From the IMG/VR virus record IMGVR_UViG_3300025012_000035, positions 1 to 64,000 of that record: DNA of 64,000 nt; one strand, written 5' to 3'. The position numbers and the translations under genes were made by a program. The notes under the pieces are model-generated. The model worked only from the letters and a program-made list of their open reading frames with translations, was not told the DNA's origin and searched no databases. This document shows, in pieces, positions 41,017 through 49,434 of the stretch (the stretch's first letter is position 1; each line of letters begins with the position of its first letter). Source of the DNA: a virus.

Positions 41017-41745
41017 ATGAATAAAACTTTAATTTTTGAAGGTGCAGGGAGCGAAATAACAGTAGTAGGCAATTGTCGGATAAGAACTAGAATACGCAAC
41101 ATTGAAGGTAGATTGATTTACATAGAAATAAATGGATTTCAAAACACCAATAAAACTCCAAAATATGCTAAAGGTCTTGATGTTGTAGGTCATGTTGATT
41201 GCTGTTTTTATGCGGATCATACATGGGATACTAGGAATAACAGTTCGAGTCAGTTGTCGCACGTTACTAAATTTCATTTTGAGTATACCAAAGATAACAT
41301 TCTAAAAATTGTCAATGAAAATCTAAATTGTGATTTTGACAATATGGAAGTAGTCAACAAAGGTTTGTATATTTACAACACAGTAGAACCTTTATGTGAT
41401 TGCTCAGTACCAGGCTATACACCCTTTAAAGAAACAAAAATTAATATTAGTGTTCTTGACGGTGTACGGTCTCAACAGTATTATGAAAGTAACTGTCTAG
41501 CACGTTACGCACTGCCTTATGAATTCGTTAAAGAAATTCCTTCTTTGAAAAATTGGATAGAGGAAAGAACCAAAAAAGAACAGGAGGATTTTAAAAAGTA
41601 TGGTTATTATACTACCTTAATATGGGATAAGGAAGGTAATATTTACTCTATGGAAATATCTGCAAGACAGAATTTTGTATGTATGAGTTTTGGATTTGAG
41701 CAATTAGAGAGTGTAATAAAAGTAGTAAAGGGGTATAATAAATAA
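41017..41745 (+). CDS. Hypothetical protein
   Basis: 242 aa, CAGGAGGC upstream. The N-terminal 100 residues are beta-rich; a Cys pair (CDCSVPGY) lies near residue 128; the C-terminus is helical. No family recognised. The stop overlaps the start of the Com-like gene (TAATG). Confidence 0.65.
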   Translation: MNKTLIFEGAGSEITVVGNCRIRTRIRNIEGRLIYIEINGFQNTNKTPKYAKGLDVVGHVDCCFYADHTWDTRNNSSSQLSHVTKFHFEYTKDNILKIVNENLNCDFDNMEVVNKGLYIYNTVEPLCDCSVPGYTPFKETKINISVLDGVRSQQYYESNCLARYALPYEFVKEIPSLKNWIEERTKKEQEDFKKYGYYTTLIWDKEGNIYSMEISARQNFVCMSFGFEQLESVIKVVKGYNK

Positions 41746-41867
41746 TGGAATTTACTTGGTTTTTATGTCCTCACTGTAGGCAAAAACTTTTTAAACTTCT
41801 AGCAGGTGCAGAGGTAAAAAATATAGCTGTATACTGCAAACGATGCAAAAAGGAAATAGTCATATAG
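41745..41867 (+). CDS. Com-like / cysteine-rich KTR zinc-finger protein
   Basis: 40 aa, translationally coupled to the previous gene by TAATG. CPHCRQKLFKLL and CKRCKKEIVI match the small zinc fingers of phage Mu Com and the KTR-type proteins of Bacillota phages (CPxC...KLF...I...CKRCK). Com activates translation of mom by opening an mRNA stem; here the target is unknown. A 9-base repeat (AGTCATAT x3) covers its end. Confidence 0.75.
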   Translation: MEFTWFLCPHCRQKLFKLLAGAEVKNIAVYCKRCKKEIVI

Positions 41868-41910
41868 TCATATAGTCATAACTGAATAAACACCTGAGCC
41901 TATGAGCCAT

Positions 41911-41950
41911 TAACAAAGTATTTTTATAATATTTGTTAGTGGTTTTTTGT
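41911..41950 (+). terminator. Rho-independent terminator
   Basis: CCATTAACAAA pairs with TTTGTTAGTGG (one G-U), then T6G. Confidence 0.75.
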
Positions 41951-42146
41951 TTGTACACTTCTTTATATGAGGCGATTTAATGCTACACATTAGCAAAAGG
42001 TTAAAACAACATAGGCAAACAAATTAAACCGTCTTAAAATCAATCCTACAAGGATACACGTACATATAAGATTATTAATACATATGCTTCTAAAATACAT
42101 AAATATTATAGAAATCTAAGTTTAATAGGAAGGAGTATCCGACATA

Positions 42147-42575
42147 ATGAACATACAACAACAAAAGGAATTATTAAAACTGTATAAGCAGTATCAAACC
42201 ACAAACAAAGACATAATCAAAGCTAACCTAAAATCCTTAATGGATAAGGAGGACTTAAAACCTTCTATAATATCCGAATGGACTGGAATTCCGGTACAAA
42301 CCATTTATCAACTAAGAAAACATAACAACGCATATAAGCCGGATTTTATAACTGCTATGGCTTTATGTGATTTATTAAAAGTGTCAATAACAGAAGTCAT
42401 AAAACCGATTCAAGGCTTGAGCATCCCAGAATCTAATACAAAGTGGGATATGAAAGCTAAACAAGAATTTGTTTATGATTATAATATTATGGAATTAGAG
42501 GAATTATGTAAGAAATACAATATAACACAAAGAACGGCAACAGAGTATAACAAAAACTTTGTTAGAGAGTTTTAA
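42147..42575 (+). CDS. XRE-like DNA-binding protein
   Basis: 142 aa, AAGGAG upstream. Residues 35-88 form a Cro/CI-type HTH: PSIISEWTGIPVQTIYQLRK, then DFITAMALCDLLKVSITEVI. The N-terminal 30 residues are a charged helix and the C-terminus a second small helical segment (ELCKKYNITQRTATEYNKNF) that may be another HTH. Probably a regulator of nearby cassettes. Confidence 0.75.
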   Translation: MNIQQQKELLKLYKQYQTTNKDIIKANLKSLMDKEDLKPSIISEWTGIPVQTIYQLRKHNNAYKPDFITAMALCDLLKVSITEVIKPIQGLSIPESNTKWDMKAKQEFVYDYNIMELEELCKKYNITQRTATEYNKNFVREF

Positions 42576-42717
42576 GAGTAGTTTGTAGATATGGAAGTTA
42601 TATGAGTCTATAACAGCGACAACATGACCACCTTTTGGGAATTTTAAAGTCCCAATATTTGTATAATAGCAACCTAAAAATAGTTGATGAAATAGTAAAA
42701 TAGTATTAAAATTAGTA

Positions 42718-42746
42718 TTGACATAACAGAACATGTGTGGTAATAT
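42718..42746 (+). promoter_or_regulatory. Promoter for 42790
   Basis: TTGACA, 17 bases with TGTGG before the -10, TAATAT. Confidence 0.7.
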
Positions 42747-42789
42747 AGTTATAGAAATTATATTTACAATTTGTGAAGGAGGATTACAT

Positions 42790-43110
42790 ATGAAAATTGG
42801 CGATAAAGTATTTGTTTTTGACGATACAGTAAGACAATACCACGATGACCAAGGCAATAAAACTGTTGGATGTTATTACAAAGCAAAATTTGTACTGAAA
42901 GAAATCACAGGAGAAACAAAGCAAAGCTATATATTTGACGGCTATAGTAAAGTTAAGAAAAAGGAAATAGGAAAAATCATCTTCGCTACTCAGGAAGATG
43001 TTGATAAGCACATTTGGGTGCATGAGAATTATTATAAGATTGGTGAATGGGTTAAAGGTATAAAAGATTATGACAAATTAAAACAGATTGAGGCAATATT
43101 AAATAGTTAA
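42790..43110 (+). CDS. Hypothetical protein
   Basis: 106 aa from the ATG at 42790 (GAAGGAGG upstream); the longer frame from 42733 runs through the promoter. MKIGDKVFVFDDTVRQYHDD and the following strands look like a small beta-barrel; the C-terminus is helical. A GTCTATCTTAC/GTAAGATAGTA hairpin follows at 43130-43178. Confidence 0.65.
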   Translation: MKIGDKVFVFDDTVRQYHDDQGNKTVGCYYKAKFVLKEITGETKQSYIFDGYSKVKKKEIGKIIFATQEDVDKHIWVHENYYKIGEWVKGIKDYDKLKQIEAILNS

Positions 43111-43208
43111 ACTTAATTAATATGTTCTGTTGTCTATCTTACACTTTTAGATTATAAACAACAAGTAAGATAGTATAGAGGACATAATAATTTAAAGGAG
43201 TGGAGTTA

Positions 43209-43478
43209 ATGAAAAAAGTAACAATAGATAGTAAATATTCAGCCACAGGATTAACGAATTTAGAAACTATTAAGAATTTACCTGACTTTATCCTTGGTGG
43301 AATTTATCATGAAGCAGATGAAAGGGTATGTAATAAAGAACCTTTTAATAGTGCAGAATTTCCACTTGAAGGTGAATTGATGCAACAGTATGAAGAAGCA
43401 ATTGAAAATATATTGGAAGAATCTTTTGATGCTTTAATGGGAAGAAATAACCATAAAGTTAAATGGGAAGAATTGTAA
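43209..43478 (+). CDS. Hypothetical acidic protein
   Basis: 89 aa from the ATG at 43209 (AAAGGAGTGG upstream). Acidic, with Cys at residue 44 and a helical C-terminus (MQQYEEAIENILEESFDALM). No family recognised. Confidence 0.65.
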   Translation: MKKVTIDSKYSATGLTNLETIKNLPDFILGGIYHEADERVCNKEPFNSAEFPLEGELMQQYEEAIENILEESFDALMGRNNHKVKWEEL

Positions 43479-43528
43479 AACATAACAAAACAAAGATTTT
43501 ATAACATTTATTGGAAGGAGTGTTAAAG

Positions 43529-43942
43529 ATGAATCAGTTTAAAATCAAATGGGCAAATAATGATTTTACTCCTAATTTATCTCCTAATCATGAATTAACA
43601 ATAATTAACCCATTTTTTGGTATTTATATCGAAAATGAAAAATCAGAAATTATTGCATACCTTACCATTAGAACACTTGATATAAATCCAATCACCGAAA
43701 AACAATTAAATAAAAAACATGAATTATTAAACTTTGATGTGTTATCAATTGATAAGAATCATCAAGGTTTAGGATTAGGAACGATGTTAACTAAAGAAAC
43801 ATTAAACTTTTGTTTACCCAACGATGTTATTTATATTTATCCTATGTCTGATATTGCAAGGTATATATTGGATAAAATAAATGATAATCGTATTGTAAGA
43901 AATTTAAAAATGTCAATAGACAAATCAGAAGGAGTTGTATAA
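43529..43942 (+). CDS. GNAT-like acetyltransferase
   Basis: 137 aa from the ATG at 43529 (GGAAGGAG upstream). Central strand LNFDVLSIDKNHQGLGLGTM, then a helix, is a GNAT acetyl-CoA-binding motif A (Q-x-x-L-G-x-G). The domain is slightly short at the C-terminus (no full motif B). The substrate is unknown; phage GNATs can modify host proteins or tRNA toxins. Confidence 0.65.
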   Translation: MNQFKIKWANNDFTPNLSPNHELTIINPFFGIYIENEKSEIIAYLTIRTLDINPITEKQLNKKHELLNFDVLSIDKNHQGLGLGTMLTKETLNFCLPNDVIYIYPMSDIARYILDKINDNRIVRNLKMSIDKSEGVV

Positions 43943-43944
43943 AA

Positions 43945-44190
43945 ATGGATTTTAACTTTACCTTTAATGATTTACAAAAGAAATTGCAAGTAGTAAGTAT
44001 TCATTGGCAACTTAAAAAGCAAGTTTCTAGGTTATATAAAAATTACAAGAAAGGTAAATTAACCTGGGATAATAGAAAACAGTTAGGTGATATGTTGCAA
44101 AAATATAATATTGCAGATTCAAGATTTGACGATTTTGACGATTTTGATGATAGTTTTGATGCACAGGTTAATTATTATTTAGTTAAGTAA
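43945..44190 (+). CDS. Small protein with acidic FDD repeats
   Basis: 81 aa, AAGGAGTTG upstream, two bases after the GNAT stop. A basic N-terminal half (LKKQVSRLYKNYKKGKLTWD) is followed by a repeated FDDFDDFDD stretch made of a 9-base DNA repeat. The repeat is a possible slippage site. No family recognised. Confidence 0.65.
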   Translation: MDFNFTFNDLQKKLQVVSIHWQLKKQVSRLYKNYKKGKLTWDNRKQLGDMLQKYNIADSRFDDFDDFDDSFDAQVNYYLVK

Positions 44191-44237
44191 GGAGTTGTAT
44201 CAATTTAAAATTAAGTAAAAATATTTTTACAAAACTA

Positions 44238-44266
44238 TTGACTATCTTTACTATATCGTGTATACT
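44238..44266 (+). promoter_or_regulatory. Promoter for 44318
   Basis: TTGACT, 17 bases ending TCGTG, TATACT. Confidence 0.7.
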
Positions 44267-44317
44267 AATTATAGTAGGTAGATGAAGTAAAGATAGCCAG
44301 GAAAGGAAATCGACATA

Positions 44318-44539
44318 ATGTTTGTATCAGAATATATTTCAAATATTTTAAAATCACAAGAACGTCAAAAGAATTGGTTAGCTGATAAGATTAATATTTC
44401 TAAGCAAACAGCAGGTTATAAACTTAAACATAATAGTTTTACTGCAGAGGAATTGTTTGATATTGCTGATGTTTTATGTATTAATCTTGAAGTTATGAGG
44501 GAAGAACGAAGGAAGTATAAAAATAAAATTAAGGAGTGA
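44318..44539 (+). CDS. Small XRE-like regulator
   Basis: 73 aa. HTH: KNWLADKINISKQTAGYKLK, then FTAEELFDIADVLCINLEV. It ends in a basic helix. The SD (GGAAAGGAAAT) is moderate. It starts a run of five closely spaced genes (44318-45483) that it may regulate. Confidence 0.75.
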   Translation: MFVSEYISNILKSQERQKNWLADKINISKQTAGYKLKHNSFTAEELFDIADVLCINLEVMREERRKYKNKIKE

Positions 44540-44545
44540 TATTTG

Positions 44546-44686
44546 ATGATACAATTAAAATTAACTTGTGGGTACTTCCCGCACGATGAAAATTATTTTC
44601 GTAATGGGCAGTGTGAAGGTTGTGAATATGCGGAAGGAATTATACCTATACTACCAAAAACAGCATATTTTGAGAGGAGAAAATAG
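44546..44686 (+). CDS. Cys-containing mini-protein
   Basis: 46 aa, AAGGAGTGAT upstream. CGYFPHDENYFRNGQCEGC puts C, H, C, C in a zinc-finger-like spacing. Six bases after the XRE gene, so co-transcribed. Confidence 0.6.
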   Translation: MIQLKLTCGYFPHDENYFRNGQCEGCEYAEGIIPILPKTAYFERRK

Positions 44687-44703
44687 TCAAGGAGAGAAGA
44701 GTT

Positions 44704-44946
44704 GTGGAATTAGGCAGTATATCCATGTTTTTTAATCCTAGTATCAACAAGATTTTTTGTGAAAATTATAAGAAGGAAGTTATTGGCATTATTTATTTCG
44801 AGGATGTCGATATTCCTGGAAGAGTTAAAGATTTACCTGTTGTAACAAATGACTTAAATAACTGTAACTGGATTTCGTCAGAGGATTGGAACAAAGAACA
44901 TTTATTATACCCAATTGAGAAAGGAACGTTTATATGTCAAATATAA
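44704..44946 (+). CDS. Hypothetical small protein, GTG start
   Basis: 80 aa; AAGGAGAG precedes the GTG. Mixed alpha/beta (KKEVIGIIYFEDVDIPGRVK). It overlaps the next gene by 13 bases. Confidence 0.6.
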   Translation: MELGSISMFFNPSINKIFCENYKKEVIGIIYFEDVDIPGRVKDLPVVTNDLNNCNWISSEDWNKEHLLYPIEKGTFICQI

Positions 44947-45236
44947 TATATACCTTTTCCAGTGACCGTTGTTGCTGGATTAGTAAAATACCGGAAGGAT
45001 ATAAAATCGACACACCTCCTGGGGATGATTTAATACGAGTAGCTGGTAGTTCAGATAGTAATATGGATTGCCTTACCGAATTTACTGATGATTATGTTCA
45101 AAAATCTAATTCAGAGCAATATATCTGTTCTTTATGCAACTCACAATTGCATGACGAAATATATGCACCACATTTTTACTGTGGTAGATGTGAAGTTGAT
45201 GCGGAAGGAGTGAAAATTAATGCAAATAATAGTTAA
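44934..45236 (+). CDS. Zinc-ribbon protein
   Basis: 100 aa. The start overlaps the previous gene. C-terminal half: CSLCNSQLHDEIYAPHFYCG and RCEVD, a CxxC...CxxC ribbon. The N-terminus is beta-rich with CCWIS. It overlaps the next gene by 17 bases. Confidence 0.65.
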   Translation: MSNIIYTFSSDRCCWISKIPEGYKIDTPPGDDLIRVAGSSDSNMDCLTEFTDDYVQKSNSEQYICSLCNSQLHDEIYAPHFYCGRCEVDAEGVKINANNS

Positions 45237-45483
45237 AAAAGGTGGTTGTGAAGATGAAAAATATAACCTCAAAGTTGTAAAAGGTGTATTGATTATAATT
45301 CATAATTCACCTGTATTTGAAGTGAGAGCGCCATATGATTACGAAGGCGACAGCACAGAAATTTTTGTTGCTAACGCCAATAACATTGATATTTCCAGTT
45401 TAAATGCTGATAATATTGAAAATTTCATAAAAGATAATGCTGAAAGTGTCCACTATGATAGAAATGGGTATGGTGAGTATTAA
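45220..45483 (+). CDS. Hypothetical small protein
   Basis: 87 aa, GAAGGAGTG upstream within the previous gene. Beta-rich and acidic. Last intact member of the overlapping cluster. No family recognised. Confidence 0.6.
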   Translation: MQIIVKKGGCEDEKYNLKVVKGVLIIIHNSPVFEVRAPYDYEGDSTEIFVANANNIDISSLNADNIENFIKDNAESVHYDRNGYGEY

Positions 45484-45491
45484 TAATACGT

Positions 45492-45707
45492 CATCCTTAC
45501 TCCCTGTCGTCTGCATGTAATTGTGCTTATGATTGTCATGGTGGTTCACATTATCATATGTCGAGTGAAAATACTACTTTTGTTTTTCATATCATTTCAG
45601 AAAGCCAAGATTATATTCTGGATAATATAAAACATTGGAATTATACTTCTTTGGAAGGTATTGAAGATATACTCCAAAAAATTTACCTTGCGATTAGTCA
45701 AAGTTAA
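45492..45707 (+). pseudogene. Probable frame-broken Cys/His-rich small gene
   Basis: An open frame of about 70 codons (RHPYSLSSACNCAYDCHGG, ..., YILDNIKHWNYTSLEGIEDI) lacks a start. ATGGTGAGTATTAATAATA at 45472-45490 would start it if one base near AATAATA were removed; as written that ATG meets a stop after 16 codons. No SD is clear. Low certainty. Confidence 0.35.
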
Positions 45708-45783
45708 AAAACCATGTTGTAGTAGTCATAATTTAAAACCAGAATGGAATTATTGTCCAATATGTGGTGAGAATATTATTTAA
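45688..45783 (+). CDS. Possible zinc-ribbon mini-ORF, TTG start
   Basis: 31 aa, MRLVKVKKPCCSSHNL, then CPICGENII. The CC...CPICG pattern looks coding, but there is no SD and the TTG start is a guess; it may be the C-terminal part of the broken gene before it. Confidence 0.35.
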   Translation: MRLVKVKKPCCSSHNLKPEWNYCPICGENII

Positions 45784-45811
45784 ATATTTATTAATAATGG
45801 AGGTTTTATCT

Positions 45812-46054
45812 ATGCAAAAGTATTTCATTAAACTACTCTCTAATATAAGTATTGATAAAGGGAGTTTAATAGGTTATTTAATAAAAAATAAAAAAATTGT
45901 TCCTCTAAGTCATGCTTCAAGATTTACTAAGGAGCAAGTAGATAAGATAATCGAAAATCATAATAGCAATAACCAATTATCACACAGATATAAAATAGAG
46001 TTAGTAAAGTGTAAAACAAGGAAAGGAAATACTATTTCTAAAGGAATTGATTAA
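45812..46054 (+). CDS. Hypothetical small basic protein
   Basis: 80 aa from the ATG at 45812 (GGAGGT upstream). Basic, beta then helix (FTKEQVDKIIENHNSNNQL). No family recognised. Confidence 0.65.
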   Translation: MQKYFIKLLSNISIDKGSLIGYLIKNKKIVPLSHASRFTKEQVDKIIENHNSNNQLSHRYKIELVKCKTRKGNTISKGID

Positions 46055-46093
46055 GTATTATCAATAAAACCTCAAATATCCGATAATTAATAC

Positions 46094-46122
46094 TTGCTAT
46101 TATATTTACAATGTGTTATAAT
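46094..46122 (+). promoter_or_regulatory. Promoter for 46169
   Basis: TTGCTA, 17 bases containing TATATTTACAATGTGT, TATAAT. Confidence 0.65.
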
Positions 46123-46168
46123 TAATTATCGGATAAGTAAAGAAATTAATTGAAGAGGTGATACATAA

Positions 46169-46420
46169 ATGAAAAACATAAACAAGAATTGCATTGGCTG
46201 CGAACATAATAACTGGATATTTTGTATCAATTGCGAATATTCTAACTACCTTGGAATAAACAGATACAGTATAAAAATGTTCCTAGAAGTAAAAATTGAT
46301 AATTCCATTCTTAAAACTACTAGTACAGAATTGTTTTATGGTAAATCACCTATAGATGCAATTAACTGTGCAGTAAGTAGAAATAAATCTGAAATTGTGT
46401 GGGCTGAGATTACCAATTAA
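46169..46420 (+). CDS. Small Cys-rich protein
   Basis: 83 aa, GAAGAGGTG upstream. N-terminal CIGCEHNNWIFCINCEY gives two CxxC pairs; the rest is beta-rich and ends in a helix (SPIDAINCAVSRNKSEIV). Probably a zinc-binding adaptor. Confidence 0.7.
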   Translation: MKNINKNCIGCEHNNWIFCINCEYSNYLGINRYSIKMFLEVKIDNSILKTTSTELFYGKSPIDAINCAVSRNKSEIVWAEITN

Positions 46421-46450
46421 CTTAAAATGAAATGAAAGGGGGATTTTGTA

Positions 46451-46639
46451 ATGAATAAATTATCTTGGAAAGACGTTTTACACGTAAAAATGGCATCAAT
46501 ATGTAGTTGGAAAATAGAGGATGCTTGTGAAATGGCAAGTAAACTCAAATATGAATATTTTTCATGGAATGAAAGTGTTTACCAAGTTATTAATGCAGTT
46601 GATTATAAACTATTCTGTTCTGTCGATAATGTAAAATAA
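46451..46639 (+). CDS. Small helical protein
   Basis: 62 aa; AAAGGGGG precedes the ATG. Trp-containing helices (SWKDVLHVKMASICSWKIED). No family recognised. A strong hairpin follows (ACTTGCTCA/TGAGCAAGT, 46660-46690). Confidence 0.65.
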   Translation: MNKLSWKDVLHVKMASICSWKIEDACEMASKLKYEYFSWNESVYQVINAVDYKLFCSVDNVK

Positions 46640-46744
46640 TCTAGTCTGTTATACTTGCTCATTCACATTTTTGCAGAGTGAGCAAGTGTGATAAGATTGG
46701 ATAATAAAAATAAACTAAATATATAAAACAGGAGGTATTCTTAA

Positions 46745-47758
46745 ATGAAAATCAACTTAGTTATTCCAGAAACAAACGTGAACACCAAAGTATTTATTGT
46801 ACCAACATGGGAATTAGCACAAAGTTTACCGTTTGAGGCACATTGCACTGTAGAAGCAGAATACGGAAATAAAGTATTAAAAGGTACTATGGTTACATTC
46901 GCTCATCATGTAGAAGAATTTATAAACCATCCTGCACCATGCAATAATACATTGCCATTGTCAAGTTACTATAATCATGTTTTAGAAACGCCAAATAAAA
47001 ACATAGTAATACTTGTCCCTGATTTAGATACCGTTGGTGGTTGTGCAATTCTAATGGGCAATCAACCTTACTCACGAGAGTATCCAAAGTTTTGGGAGAT
47101 TGCTGGATACCTAGATGTAAACGGAGCACACCATATTCATAAATACGAACAAAAGTATCAAGATATATTTAATGCATATTGGGCATGGTCATCCGAAAAT
47201 AGAACTCCTAGAGTATCTGAAGTTACCGAATGTACAGAAAGTATTTTAAACCATATTCAAGTTATTTCTTATATACTTGGTATTGGTTATGATAACACTG
47301 AATATATAGAAAAAGGTAAAGTATGGGAATCAAAACAGTTAGAAATTGCAGAATCATTATTGTTAGAAGAAACACCAGAAGTAAGAGTTTATAAATCTAA
47401 TGGTATATTCGTTAATGGTTCTTATTTCTCACCTACTTTAAATTCTCTTGCAAATATGATTGTTGCGTATTATACCAAAGATAGTAAAATTACAATATCG
47501 TGCTCAGATGGTACTGTTGATTGTGTAGGTATTATGCAAGAATTGTTTGGTAATTTAGCAGGAGGTAGAAGAGGTATTGCAGGAAGTCCACATGGTCAGA
47601 AAATGACTGAAGAGGATTTTCAAAATACTATTAATGCAGTTAAGAATATCTACAATAAAAAACATTTATATGGCTGTAATAGATGTAACTACACTTGGGA
47701 ATCAGAAAATCCTTCTTTATGTCCGATGTGTAATCAATCACCTACACACGAAAAGTAA
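46745..47758 (+). CDS. DHH-like protein with C-terminal zinc ribbon (tentative)
   Basis: 337 aa, CAGGAGGT upstream. Residues 80-100 (IVILVPDLDTVGGCAILMG) and the late Gly-rich motif NLAGGRRGIAGSPHGQ recall the D-x-D and GGxxxAAG signatures of DHH/DHHA1 phosphoesterases. The classical DHH triad is not complete in what I see. The final 30 residues are a zinc ribbon (CNRCNYTW, CPMC). It is the largest unknown of this part of the array; a nucleotide- or oligonucleotide-hydrolysing role is a guess. Confidence 0.45.
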   Translation: MKINLVIPETNVNTKVFIVPTWELAQSLPFEAHCTVEAEYGNKVLKGTMVTFAHHVEEFINHPAPCNNTLPLSSYYNHVLETPNKNIVILVPDLDTVGGCAILMGNQPYSREYPKFWEIAGYLDVNGAHHIHKYEQKYQDIFNAYWAWSSENRTPRVSEVTECTESILNHIQVISYILGIGYDNTEYIEKGKVWESKQLEIAESLLLEETPEVRVYKSNGIFVNGSYFSPTLNSLANMIVAYYTKDSKITISCSDGTVDCVGIMQELFGNLAGGRRGIAGSPHGQKMTEEDFQNTINAVKNIYNKKHLYGCNRCNYTWESENPSLCPMCNQSPTHEK

Positions 47759-47813
47759 AATTTAATAGTTATAGGTTAACATTAAAACACCATTTTAATA
47801 GGAGGTAATAATT

Positions 47814-48041
47814 ATGTCAAAAGTTAAACTTTACAGTTTTCAAGGTGTTCAGATGGAGGAATATTGTCCTGTATGTAAAGGTGATACTACTAATCCACCT
47901 GAGATAATCAAATCAGGATATTATTTAGGATGTTGTGTAAAATGTAAGGGAGATGGTAAATTTTTAACTCAGGGAGGTAAAGAATTTATTCATTTTATTG
48001 GTCATAGTTTAGGTAAAGAGTTTGGATTTACACAGGGTTAA
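47814..48041 (+). CDS. Cys-rich mini-protein
   Basis: 75 aa, AGGAGGT upstream. CPVCKGD and CCVKCKGDG resemble DnaJ zinc-finger repeats (CxxCxGxG). Ends with a helix. Unknown role. Confidence 0.7.
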   Translation: MSKVKLYSFQGVQMEEYCPVCKGDTTNPPEIIKSGYYLGCCVKCKGDGKFLTQGGKEFIHFIGHSLGKEFGFTQG

Positions 48042-48154
48042 TACTATATCACTATATATTGTATTTATAATTTTCATGCCACACAATATATAGTGGTAAA
48101 CTTTGAATAAAACAATTATTTCATAATGATGTAAATTAAGGGAGGAATTTATCA

Positions 48155-48429
48155 ATGATTTTTAAAAAAACAGTCAAGTAATAATTAACAATGATTTAAC
48201 ACCATTTCTTACAGAAGATGATACTTTTAATTTTCCTAAAACTGCATATGGTAGTGCTCCAATTATATTTGAGGGAGAAACTACCATCCTTGAATGCGAT
48301 GAAGAACGTACCGTTTTATATGTTGTTGATACAGAAAGTTTTAAAATTACTGTTTTAAATGGTCGTGGTGATGTAGAAAATATTTATTCTTTTGAAGAAA
48401 TACCAGAAATGAAAAACTCTCCCGATTAA
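48155..48429 (+). pseudogene. Small gene with a one-base frame break in an A7 run
   Basis: GGGAGG precedes ATG-ATT-TTT-A7. As written it stops after 8 codons. One more A gives MIFKKNSQVIINNDLTPFLT and an open frame to 48429 (92 codons), beta-rich and acidic. A7 runs are prone to transcriptional slippage and to read errors, so it may still be expressed. Confidence 0.6.
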
Positions 48430-48472
48430 AGGAGAGTTTCAACCTTATAGGTAGACTACTTTTATTACTGAA

Positions 48473-48561
48473 TATCAACTACCATAACTTAATTTGTTCA
48501 TTTAGAACATGACTAAGTATATGTTTCAATTCCTCATAGGTAGGCTAAATGGTAGTTGATA
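48473..48561. repeat. 13-bp-arm inverted repeat with 63-nt loop
   Basis: TATCAACTACCAT (48473-48485) and ATGGTAGTTGATA (48549-48561) match exactly. TATAGGTAGACTA and CATAGGTAGGCTA are direct repeats near the two arms; TGTTC-ATTTA-GAACA is nested. It lies between two genes without a T-run. Confidence 0.7.
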
Positions 48562-48624
48562 AATAAAGTATAAATTAAAAATGATAATTTGTCAAATAAA
48601 TTTTATAAATAGTGTTTATGTGTA

Positions 48625-48654
48625 TTGACAACTGGAATCATTCTGTGATACAAT
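48625..48654 (+). promoter_or_regulatory. Promoter for 48692
   Basis: TTGACA, 18 bases, TACAAT. Confidence 0.7.
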
Positions 48655-48691
48655 TATATTAACAATCTTAATAAAACTAAGGAGTGATAAA

Positions 48692-49111
48692 ATGTTTAAA
48701 TCCAATATTGAATTTATGACTGCAATATGGGATAATCTTGAGAAAGTTTCTGATGTAGAATTATTACAGGATAAGAAAGATGCACTAGAAATTTGTGCTG
48801 ATTTAGAAGACCCATTAGTACACTGGGATCAGAAGGTTGACACATATTTAGAATTAGCAGTTATTGAAATGCAACTTAATAAACGTAAACTTGCTAAAAT
48901 GACAAATTACCTAGTAATAGGTACGTATGGTGATGAAGATTGTCAATTTGAATTTAATCCTGATTATGACCATGATTTTTTAGATAATCCTGATTTTGTT
49001 GCATCTCTTGATGTTAGATTTAACCATGATAAATCAGGATTATATTTTAGAGGTACTAAGGAAGAGTATAATGCAGTAATACAGAAAGCAATTTCAGAAT
49101 GGGAATATTAA
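48692..49111 (+). CDS. Hypothetical acidic protein
   Basis: 139 aa, AAGGAGTG upstream. Helical N-terminal half, then a mixed C-terminal half with NPDYDHDFLDNPDFVASLDV. No family recognised. First gene of a group to 50992. Confidence 0.65.
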   Translation: MFKSNIEFMTAIWDNLEKVSDVELLQDKKDALEICADLEDPLVHWDQKVDTYLELAVIEMQLNKRKLAKMTNYLVIGTYGDEDCQFEFNPDYDHDFLDNPDFVASLDVRFNHDKSGLYFRGTKEEYNAVIQKAISEWEY

Positions 49112-49175
49112 TCTCTTCCTTAATTTTTCGAGTGATGATTTAATGAAATGATTAAAAATATAAGGAGGATTTAAA

Positions 49176-49403
49176 ATGTTCTATCGTAAAAATGGGAAAA
49201 CTTATTATATTAAAGATATTAACGGTGGTAAATATCGTTCTAATGTTCTTACAGTAAGTGATCTTAAAAAATGGCATAATTCTGGTGGTAGTAAAGGATT
49301 TAAATGTGATATATTTGTAAGTGTTAAAGAAATATTTGAGTATAGAGTATTAACAGGTGAAGAAGAAATGAAAATGTTCCGTGATTTAGGAATTATTGGT
49401 TAA
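49176..49403 (+). CDS. Hypothetical small basic protein
   Basis: 75 aa, AAGGAGG upstream. Beta-rich, basic N-terminal half (FYRKNGKTYYIKDINGGKYR); helical end. No family recognised. Confidence 0.65.
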   Translation: MFYRKNGKTYYIKDINGGKYRSNVLTVSDLKKWHNSGGSKGFKCDIFVSVKEIFEYRVLTGEEEMKMFRDLGIIG

Positions 49404-49434
49404 ATTAAATGAAAATTAAAGGAGGAATGTCTAA

